Assembly: GCA_023548195.1 (NCBI GenBank)
Contig: JAJHZJ010000808.1
Coordinates: forward strand, 434,001-498,000
Length of the DNA: 64,000 bases
Direction: 5' to 3'
Source: Bettongia penicillata ogilbyi
Taxonomy: Eukaryota; Chordata; Mammalia; Diprotodontia; Potoroidae
Positions 56,487-64,000 of this stretch are shown here, piece after piece (within the stretch, counting starts at the first letter, position 1; each line of letters opens with the position of its first letter). The notes beneath the pieces were generated by a model, which saw only the letters and a list, made by a program, of their open reading frames with translations, searched no databases and had not been told where the DNA came from. The translations under genes were made by a program, and so were the position numbers.

Positions 56487-56518
56487 ATCAGAGAGAGACA
56501 AAGACAGAGAGCTGCATG

Positions 56519-56715
56519 TAGGTGGAATAGCGGGTAGGGTGCTAGACCTGGAATCAGGGAGGCCTGAGCTCTAATCCAGCTTCAGACACTTATTAGCTGG
56601 GTCATCCCTGGTGAGGTACTTAACCTCTTCCTTAGTTTCCTCAACTCTAAAATTGGGAAAATAATATTACCTACCTCTCTGGGTTACCGTGAGGATCAAA
56701 TGTGGCAGTATTTGT
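56519..56715 (+). mobile_element. Marsupial tRNA-headed SINE
   Basis: GTAGGTGGAATAGCGGGTAGGG, TGCTAGACCTGGAATCAGGG, CTTCAGACACTTATTAGCTGG, TTAGTTTCCTCAACTC and TGGGTTACCGTGAGGATC are in full SINE order. Confidence 0.8.
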
Positions 56716-56717
56716 GT

Positions 56718-56790
56718 AGGAAACCAATTATATTGAAATGTAGTTATCAAAATGTTTTAATTTTAATGACACCAAATTAAGAATCCCTAC
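56718..56790 (+). repeat. Ancient repeat end, first copy
   Basis: GAAACCAATTATATTGAAATG, TAGTTATCAAAATG and CAAATTAAGAATCCCTAC are nearly identical to 57636-57707. It may be an independent insertion or part of a local duplication. Confidence 0.7.
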
Positions 56791-56929
56791 TTAGAAGGTG
56801 TGTATGTGTGCGTGTGTGCGTGTGTGCGTGTCTGTGTGTGTATCGCAAAAAGAGAATCTGAGATAGACAGAGATTCATGTAGTTGGCATAGTGGATAGAA
56901 GCTGGCATCTTCTTTTCAATTTATGGTTT

Positions 56930-57715
56930 GGGAAAAGGAATCCTTAAAATATTTTGTGGCCTGGACCTCTTCTGGTGAAGTCCATTGTATTAGTAAACAC
57001 CCAATATAGCGGAGTCTGTTATATATTCTTTGATCTGCTTCTTTAAAAGGAAAGGTAACTTTTGTAGGGTTAACAATCACTTTGTAGAGTTAACAATCAC
57101 TTTAATCAAACACATATATCATTCAGGGGAAAAAGTCAGCACCCTGAACTTCAGAGAAAATACAGAGAAATGCAAATCAACAGACAACACTTTCAAACTA
57201 TCTGAGATAAGCAATACATACATCATAAACCATCAGACAGATCCATCTGGGTTTTCAAAGTCAAGGAGCTGCTTAGTAGCTTTCCAGAGTCTCATCTGGC
57301 ATACAAACCTTCTTCCAAAGTCTAAGCCACAAATAAAACCTCAGCTCAGAGCATTTATACCTTTTTTAGAGCCAGAGGGCATCTGAACCCTTGAGAACGA
57401 GTGCCTCAGTAAAAAGTTTGGGCCTTCCTACAAATCTTCCCCTAATCAAACTCCCCTTAATGGACATGCCTGTTAATGGTATGGGAAAGATCCTTCTCAA
57501 TCACATCATTTAGTCAGAGGCACTTTATACTAAAACAAAAACAGTAAAAGATCTTATTTTGCTGGTTGTCACACCCATGCACCCTGTCTCAGAATGATAT
57601 TTTTAAATGCGTAAAGTACCTAAGATTATGTAGAAAACCAATTATATTGAAATGTAGTTATCAAATTATTTTAAATTTAATGATGCCAAATTAAGAATCT
57701 CTACTTGGAAAGTTG
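56930..57715 (+). mobile_element. Ancient mammalian repeat split by an LTR
   Basis: The left part (GGAATCCTTAAAATATTTTG, GGCCTGGACCTCTTCTGGTG) and the right part (CACCCTGTCTCAGAATGATA, TTTTTAAATGCGTAAAGTACC, AACCAATTATATTGAAATG, TTAAGAATCTCTAC) read as one ancient element whose ends both resemble GGTTCTTAACC-type termini. The LTR sits between them. The family is familiar from other mammals, but I cannot name it safely. Confidence 0.5.
56986..57573 (-). mobile_element. Solo LTR, antisense
   Basis: On the minus strand it starts TGTGACAACC and ends CTAATACA (TG...CA termini). It has a TATAAA in the first half, an ATTAAA polyadenylation-type signal near 57108 and a 20-bp tandem pair (GTAGGGTTAACAATCACTTT / GTAGAGTTAACAATCACTTT on plus, 57063-57102). 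Flanks TCCAT (56981-56985) and CCCAT (57574-57578) look like a 5-bp target-site duplication with one change. It aligns with 9609-10343 over its whole length, lacking about 150 bp. No internal viral sequence remains. The 118-codon plus-strand frame inside is antisense noise. Confidence 0.78.
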
Positions 57716-57815
57716 CCTAGAGAAACTGAGAGGTTAATTGATTTGTATATGTCAAGACAAAACTTAAACCCAAGTCTTCTTGGCTTCAAGGTCATGCTGC
57801 CTCTCATACTTCTGT
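57716..57815 (+). mobile_element. MIR distal fragment
   Basis: GAGAAACTGAGAGGTTAATTG, AACTTAAACCCAAGTCTTC and AAGGTCATGCTGCCTCTC are in MIR order. Confidence 0.55.
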
Positions 57816-58252
57816 TGATATTAATCAGTCTCTGAACAAAGTTATCTTTGTTTTTCACCCTTTCAAGGACTTTATGTCTTTATAACATCTATATGATGTT
57901 AACAAATGTAAAAGCAACATTTGTATTAGAGCTTAAACAGTAAGGATGTATTTTGTTCTACAGGTTAAAATGTTTTCTTATAGTCAACAAATAATAACCA
58001 CAGTGGAAGCTTGTATTCTTTTCACTTTTTATATAATTTATATAATTATGTTACTCAGAAGATACTATCTTTAAAAGCCTGTCTTTTCCATCAATGAAAT
58101 CATCATGAAGTTTCTAAGTTATTCACACAAAATTTTTATAGATATTTGAATGTATGCATATGAAATTAAAATATGTAGATATAGAGCAGTAGAAATCTTC
58201 TTTTTGGAGTAAGGTAATTATACAGTCAATCTTTCAGTGTTGTTCCAAAATA
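57816..58252. other. No feature recognised
   Basis: AT-rich; no repeat or gene. Confidence 0.45.
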
Positions 58253-58253
58253 T

Positions 58254-58258
58254 AGATG

Positions 58259-58291
<33 letters not shown>
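58254..58291. repeat. (GATA)n microsatellite
   Basis: About nine GATA units. Confidence 0.95.
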
Positions 58292-58292
<1 letters not shown>

Positions 58293-58364
58293 GCATTTAC
58301 TAATATTCATAAGACACTACTCCAAAATATTGGGCTATAAATACAAACAAAAACAGCCTATAGC

Positions 58365-58564
58365 CAGGGATAGGAACTTAACGGCCTTGAGGACACATGT
58401 GACCTTCTAGGTCCATGAGTGTGGCCTTTTGACTAAGTTCAAGTTTTACAGAACAAATCCTCTTTAAGAGAATGTAGTCTGTGAAGTTTGGATTCAGTCA
58501 AAGGGCTGCACTTGAGGACCTAAAGGCCACATGTGGTCTCGAGGCCACAGGTTTCCCACCCCTG
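58365..58564. mobile_element. Palindromic hAT-type MITE, 200 bp
   Basis: The ends CAGGGATAGGAACTTAACGG and, read inward from the right, CAGGGGTGGGAAACCTGTGG are inverted repeats. The complementarity continues nearly to the centre (around 58465), so the element is one long imperfect palindrome. Flanks CCTATAGC (58357-58364) and CCTATACC (58566-58573) give an 8-bp duplication with one change and one extra base, the length typical of hAT elements. There is no coding capacity. Confidence 0.78.
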
Positions 58565-58565
58565 A

Positions 58566-58888
58566 CCTATACCCTTAAAGAATGTATCTTCAAATGGAAG
58601 ATGTAAAAGGAAAGTTGGATGGAGGAGAAGTAAAAGCTCCTGGGGAGGAGGGGGAAAACTTGAAAAGTGAGGAGTGGATCTGGGAGTGAAGCAAGCATAG
58701 CCTGAGCATGTCAAGATAGCAGTCTAGACCCTGGACCCATGAATCCCAGGGTGAAGCTTCCTCCAAAGGTAGAGAGACTTCAGAAAAGAAAGTATAAAAG
58801 TCTAAAGATCAAGGAGTGGAACCAGTTGAAATACTATAAAGACTAATTATCAGTGTTCAAACTTTTGTGCCTTTCAGAATGGATATCA
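58566..58888. other. No feature recognised
   Basis: Purine-rich DNA between the MITE and a SINE. Confidence 0.45.
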
Positions 58889-59231
58889 TCAGTGAACAGG
58901 GGCAGCTAGGTGGTGCAGTGGATAGAGCACCAGTGCAGGAGTCAGGAGGATCTGAGTTCAAATCTCACCTCAGACACTTGACACTCACTAGCTGTGTGAC
59001 CTTGGGCAAGTCACTTAACCCCAATTGCCTCTTCCTGGGTCATCTCCGGTCATCCTGATGAATATATGGTCACTGGATTCAGATGGCTCTGGAGGAGAAG
59101 AGAGGCTGGTGACCTGCACAGCCCTCCCTCACTCAAAACAAAGTCAAGGGCAAGTCATGTCATTGTTTCTCCGATGGCATGGTCTTCTTCGGCAACGAAA
59201 GACAAACACACACACACCCCGTCAGTGAACA
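58889..59231 (+). mobile_element. WSINE1-like composite SINE, full length, with target-site duplication
   Basis: Head: GGGGCAGCTAGGTGGTGCAG, TGGATAGAGCACCAGTGCAGG, GAGTTCAAATCTCACCTCAG, GGGCAAGTCACTTAACCCC. Tail: GGTCATCTCCGGTCATCCTG, CACTGGATTCAGATGGCTC, GACCTGCACAGCCCTCCCTC, GGTCTTCTTCGGCAACG, ending in an ACACACAC run rather than poly(A). TCAGTGAACA flanks it at 58889-58898 and 59222-59231. It is the best-preserved of the three copies, so probably the youngest. Confidence 0.93.
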
Positions 59232-61322
59232 CTTGGCCTGCTTTAGGGGGTCTTCCTGACTTCCTCTTCTTGATATTTTGATTTCTGTGTAGACGATATT
59301 ATGTACTGTGCTATCCAGCCCAAAAGCATTCACAAAGTATATTTTCATTTTTGTGATTTTTAATAATTTGGTCCTTATTTTAAATTTGCTCCAACTAGCT
59401 AACATTCTGATTACATGCAGGTACCTAACACAAAAGTGATTTCCACATCCATAGCTGTTCATTTTCTGTTACTTAAAAGTCAGTTTCATGTTATGTGATG
59501 ATCAGTTTTTATCATTTGCAGCACCTTGTGATACTTCAGGAACACATTCGTAGTATATAGATACAAGATTTCTGAGTGATACCTGTCTTTGACCTCTTTC
59601 ATTCCTTAATTCTTGTCATCTGGTTCTGCATTCTCCCCTTTGTTCATCTTTAAAATAAAGTTGCCAGTTAACTGGCTTGGTTTGAAAAACCTTGCTGAGT
59701 TATTTATAGAATTTCTTTTCATTCTCTGCAAAAGATTTTAGTAAATAAACTCCAAATATCTTTAGGGTAGTCCTTTTTTTCTTATTCTCTTTTTGAAAAA
59801 CATGTGATAAACTTATCAAATGTGTTATCAAATGATTCTCCTTGTCCCAGAATGCATGACGAAATGCTTTGTTGCTACCACAGAGAGAGTCTAGGACCCA
59901 GTTCCCCCTTCACCTGCAAATTTCTTATATTTTATAGCTTGATTTTTAGAGAGAAAGTAAATCTCAATGTGGCTAGTTTTCTGCAGAAGTATCTAACTTG
60001 CTAGTTACTAGAAAAAATATCTCACATTCAAAGTAACAACAGTTAAATTAATACTTATAGAAGATCTCAAACCATGTCCTTTTTCAAAATGGCACTATCA
60101 TCACTGTTAAAACAAAAGGCGGTTTCATAGGACTAAGGATCATATCCCATAATCCCTTTGTTTCATAGGATGCCATGGTCAAAGAATTCCTCACTGGGGA
60201 TGCAACATATTTATGATGAGCTTCTCCATGGTTAGACTTGGCCCTGTTGAACAGATTCTGTCACTGGGATGCTACTTGAAATCTTCTTAGCTTGATAGAA
60301 TCTTTCTAGAGCTTACTTTCCCATAACATAGACTTTAAAAAATTCAGTGGCACTGCTCAATTAAGCACAATTTTATAAATCTAGACTCTTTATGGATTTG
60401 GAAATTATATTTTTGTAGCTACCATCAGGTTTGGATGGTAGTATCAGGTGCCATAAGTAAAAGGTTACCCATCCAAGTGTGTATAATTATGGAATAGTAG
60501 ACATAATTTCATTTCTTCATGTGAAAATATATATCTTATTTAAAACTACTAATCATTTGTAAAGCAAGGGCTCAACTCCTGGCAGGTTCACTTTAGATTC
60601 AGTCAGACCAAAGAATGGTGGTGGAGCAATAGATAAGGGGTTCATACCAATCCATTCTCGTGGACAGCAGATTAAGAATGAAGTGAGGAATCAGCTGTCT
60701 AATTACTCGTCTCATGGCAGCAGGCGAGACATGGGAGGAAGGGGAAGGAGCATCAATCTTTACAGCATCAGCCCCTGGAACACTTACTGACCAGTGTACA
60801 TTTGATTTATAGGGAAACAGGCAAAGAAGGCAACATGCTGACCATAAACTCATAAGTTTTCAATAACTTTGGTTGTATCATGATGTATCAGCATAGAGCA
60901 GGCACAGTGTACTGTTTATAAGTTAAGCTCAAATGTTTATATCATTGATGATTATATAATAATATGCAAGCACAGTGGAGCTGTTTACAAGCCTGAGAAT
61001 TTGTACCTTTAAAAAAATCCATATTACTTTACACACCTTATTGCACTCTTTATGAAAGAAATCAGGAGTAAAATAGCATAAAGAACTTTCTCCATGAATT
61101 TTTTTTCATGATTCCCATACCTTTCCACCTGTCCACACTGTTTCATATGATCTTCCCTTTCCTGACCCTTGTATAAAACATGTATTTTTCTTGGGCTCTT
61201 GCAAAAATCTCTTACGCATTGTAAGTATTACATAGCTATAGTAAATGTGTGCTATGCTGCATATTCTCCTAAATCCAATGACAGGAGATACCATGTCAAT
61301 TATTTTTATGCCTCCAGGAGCA
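59232..61322. other. No recognised repeat or gene over 2 kb
   Basis: No repeat core is visible. The minus-strand frame at 60599-60853 shows no domain. This is among the longest apparently unique stretches. Confidence 0.4.
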
Positions 61323-61324
61323 AA

Positions 61325-61610
61325 TAGCCACAGTGGAGAGAGCACTGAGCCTGAAATAAAAAAAAAAATCTGCGTTGAAGTTTGACCTCAGACACTTAAC
61401 TACTAGTTGTCTGACAGTGGGCAAATCATTTAGCCTCTATCAACTTCAGGTTCCTCAAATGCAGAATGGAAATAATAATAGCACCTACCTCACAGAGTTG
61501 TTGTGAGAATCAAATAAGCTAATATTAGTGAGATGCCTCCCCACATCAGTGCCTAACACTGTGTTTTGCACATAATAGAAGCTTGATAATGGCTGCTGAA
61601 TGAATGCCTT
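61325..61610 (+). mobile_element. Marsupial tRNA-headed SINE
   Basis: GCCACAGTGGAGAGAGCACTG, an A-run inside the head, AAGTTTGACCTCAGACAC, GGGCAAATCATTTAGCCTC, CCTACCTCACAGAGTTG, TTGTGAGAATCAAATAAGC and an L2-like TAGAAGCTTGATAATGGCTGC tail. Confidence 0.78.
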
Positions 61611-62388
61611 TTCATGTCAGTACCCTGGTATAAAGTTTGAGTTAACTCTGTTTCTATTGTCCTATACAAAAGATATCAGATTTCAGACTAGATGGCACTT
61701 TTGAGGTCATCTGACTGAACTTCCCCATTTTACTTATTTTTATTTTCATTCCCCTAAGCCCACAAGATGGCAACAATAAAGTTTAGATATGTTTCTTTAT
61801 AGCTATACATAGGTACATATATACATACATATATAGACATATACTTTCCCAAACATATTCTATTCCTGATCTTTGTTTTTTTTATGCTGTGCATATCTGT
61901 TTCCTATCCTTTTTGCCTCCTTTACTTACTTTTACCCACTACATTGCCTTCTTATTACTTACCCAGTCCCCTCCAAGGATCTCTCCCCATCCCCCCATTC
62001 TCATAAATCTAAACACCCTTCTATACTCCCCTTTAACCTATATTTCCCCCCTCTCCTCTAATGATCCCTCCCTTTTCTTCTTCCCTATCTCTATGCCCCT
62101 ACCATTTTATTTATTCTGAATTTAAAAGACTATTATACTCTTCTAAATATATTATATAGTGTTCCCTCTTAAACCCATTCTTGAGTAAAGCAGGTTGCCA
62201 GATCTACCAGCCCTCCTCCCTCATCTGTTTTCTCTGTATTGATTCTTCCTCTTGCACCTCATTTGTATAAAATAATTACTCTTTTTAGCTGTTCTTAAAT
62301 GGCTTTACTTTTTAAATTAAGATCCTACTCAGGTTTTCCCCAATCTTACTTATGAGCTACCCAATTATTAATAAGAATCTTAGACATA
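61611..62388. other. No gene; pyrimidine-rich tract at 61870-62110
   Basis: A MIR-like scrap (GATGGCACTTTTGAGGTCATC) lies at 61685-61730. The next 240 bp are strongly C+T-rich on the plus strand, giving two low-complexity frames (61873-62061, 61889-62119). It may be an antisense remnant of an older element, but I cannot assign it. Confidence 0.4.
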
Positions 62389-64000
62389 GAGGGGCAGAGA
62401 CAAAGTGACAGAGTAGAAAGACATAGAAACAGAAGCTCTCCCCACACAGCCCATAAAAAACCTGTAGAGAGGGACTCTCAACAAATTCTGGAGGAGTAGA
62501 AGTGGAGAACAACAGAGTGGAGGAGATTTCCAGTCCAAGTTGATCCAAGAGGCCCATGGGAAATGTCTGTTGCACGGGACACAGAGCGGAGCCCACCCTA
62601 CCCTTGGCCATGTGGGTCATGGCTTGTGAACAGCCCTCAGGGGCAGAGTCTCCAGTCTCAGAATCCCCAGTCCCAGTACCAGCGGTTCCCAGATCCCTCA
62701 ACCCACAGGTGCCAAAGGTCAGTGACGGGGTTTTTTCAGCTGGCCAGGAAGGGAGAAGGGCCTTCCTATTATAGCTCCGGCAGCAGGCAGTGGCCACAGA
62801 GGTTGCACAGCAGCTGGTACAGACCACACCACTGTTGGAGCATAAAAATCCCTAGGGGCACTGAAGAGCTGAGTCTTACCTTAGCTCTATATAGAGGCCT
62901 GGAGGCAGCTGGTTTTTGTCTCACACTGAATGGAGGCACTGCCCATCCAGCTTATCTGAAAATCAGCCCCTAGTGCTGATTTGGCAGAACTGGAAGCCAG
63001 GTGGCTGTGGAGAGAAAACTCTGCTAAGATTCCAGGCACAAAAATTCCTCTCTGTACCCAGACCAGTACACGCTTGATTGTGCTACCTTGAAGGAACTGA
63101 GATCTTACAGATCCCCAGAATATACCCTACTCTTGACAAAGGACCCAAAAGTCAAGTAACTGATTGGGAAAAATGCCCAAAAAAGGGGAAAAAAATAAGA
63201 CTATAGAAGGTAACTTTCTTGGTGAACAGGTATCTTCTCCCATCCTTTCAGATGAGGAAGAACAATGTTTACCATCAGGGAAAGACACAAAAGTCAAGGC
63301 TTCTGTATCCCAAACACGCAAAATAAATATTCAATGGGCTCAGGCCATGGAAGAGCTCAAAAAGGATTTTGAAAAGTAAGTTAGACAGGTGGAGGAAAAA
63401 CTGGGAAGAGAAATGAGAGAGAGACAAGAAAAGCATGAAAAGCATGTCAACAACACCTTGCTAAAGGAGATCCAAAAAAAAAAAATGCTGAAGAAAATAA
63501 AAGCTTTAAAAATAGACAAACTCAATTGGCAAAAGCAGTTCAAAAAACCAATGAGGAGAAGAATGCTTTAAAAAGCAGAATTAGCCAAATGGAAAAGGAG
63601 GTTCAAAAGCTCACTGAAGAAAATAGTTCTTTCAAAATTAGAATGGAACAGATGGAGGCTAATGACTTTATGAGAAACCAAGAAATCACAAAACAAAACC
63701 AAAAGAATGAAAAAATGTAAGATAATCTCATTGGAAAAACAACTGACCTGGAAAATAGACCCAGGAGAGACAATTTAAAAATTATGGGACTACTTGAAAA
63801 CCTTGATCAAAAAAAGAACCTAGATATCATCTTTCATGAAATTATCAAGGAAAACTGCCATGAGATTCTAGAACCAGGGGACAAAATAAATATTGAAAGA
63901 ATCCACCAATCACCTCCTGAAAGAGATCCAAAAAGAGAAACTCCTAGGAACATTGTGGCCAAATTCCAGAGTTCCCTAGTCAAGAAGAAAATATTGCAAG
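62389..64000 (+). mobile_element. L1-type element (L1 or HAL1), 5' end; continues past the window
   Basis: A 5' UTR of about 780 bp starting near GGGGCAGAGACAAAGTGAC is followed by a damaged ORF1. It parallels the element at 51213 (shared GGAGATTTCC, AGGTCAGTGA, GGGAAA(A)ATGCC and GGGAAAGAC blocks) but keeps the ORF1 RNA-recognition domain that the other copy lost. Whether it is L1 or HAL1 depends on whether ORF2 follows beyond 64000. Confidence 0.85.
63173..64000 (+). pseudogene. ORF1 (nucleic-acid-binding protein) of the L1-type element, disabled and cut by the window end
   Basis: ORF1 of L1-type elements encodes the trimeric RNA-binding chaperone. Start ATG 63173 (M-P-K-K-G-E-K-N-K-T) leads through an acidic stretch (D-E-E-E) to a TAA at 63377-63379 where the sister copy has CAA. 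The coiled-coil region continues in frame to about 63470. There an A-run (63475-63484, longer than in the sister copy) shifts the frame. The frame resumes at 63526 and meets another TAA at 63718-63720. From 63721 to the window end it is open and carries R-R-D-N-L-K-I-M-G, the hallmark start of the ORF1p RNA-recognition domain, and P-P-E-R-D-P-K-R. Two stops and one frameshift make it inactive. Confidence 0.88.

Noticed and set aside
56089..56501. Y-L-S-I / H-P-S-I repeat frames on the minus strand, resembling a repeat protein
   Set aside because: They are translations of the GATA/GATG array.
57030..57386. 118-codon plus-strand frame
   Set aside because: It is antisense inside the solo LTR; LTRs do not encode a product on that strand and the frame is not kept in the copy at 9609.
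13583..61610. tRNA-like A/B boxes in many SINE heads as tRNA genes
   Set aside because: They lie in SINE bodies with MIR-like or LINE-like tails and lack a cloverleaf with an intact acceptor stem.
62357..62827. 156-codon antisense frame, the longest in the window
   Set aside because: It lies antisense in an L1-type 5' UTR, shows no domain, and has no counterpart in the sister copy.

Overview
The window is intergenic or deep-intronic DNA from a marsupial mammal. The main evidence is the repeat content. tRNA-headed SINEs with the marsupial opening (GGCAGCTAGGTGG near-matches followed by GTGGATAGAG) occur throughout. Three copies of a composite tRNA-head SINE resembling WSINE1 are present. L1 and half-L1 (HAL1) elements have marsupial-style 5' and 3' ends. 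Older mammalian layers (MIR/CORE-SINE, L2, CR1/L3) lie beneath. The WSINE1-like copies lean towards an Australian marsupial, but that lineage call is only moderately secure. I found no convincing protein-coding exon, tRNA, rRNA or other RNA gene. Open frames longer than 100 codons fall in repeats, in microsatellites, or in sequence with no recognisable domain.

Layout. 1-16.6 kb: an L1 3' end at the window edge, scattered SINEs, an LTR (9.61-10.34 kb), an old unnamed mammalian repeat, then a 4 kb antisense L1 split by two SINEs. 16.6-32.6 kb: two CR1/L3 relics in opposite orientations, one split by a WSINE1-like SINE, an L1 inserted into a MIR, and L2 tails. 33-38.6 kb: an L1 ORF2 relic followed directly by a HAL1 3' half, and an antisense HAL1 with most of ORF1. 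39-49 kb: microsatellites, an RTE-type LINE tail that matches the tail of the WSINE1-like SINEs, an L1 endonuclease/RT relic and an RTE reverse-transcriptase relic. 51.2-53.1 kb: the best-preserved element, an internally deleted HAL1-like retrotransposon with a GC-rich 5' region, both ends, a poly(A)-like tail and a perfect 16-bp target-site duplication. 54-62 kb: a compound GATA/GATG microsatellite, a solo LTR inserted in an older repeat, a 200-bp palindromic hAT-type MITE, and a full-length WSINE1-like SINE with target-site duplication. 62.4-64 kb: the 5' end of an L1-type element whose damaged ORF1 runs off the window.

Nothing here works as a gene system. The biology is that of successive retrotransposon generations nested in one another. 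The points most worth following are the deleted HAL1 with intact termini, the tail shared by the WSINE1-like SINE and the RTE-like LINE, the palindromic hAT MITE, and a recurrent unnamed repeat seen six times, always in the same orientation. All family names are pattern recognition by eye; none was checked against a repeat library.
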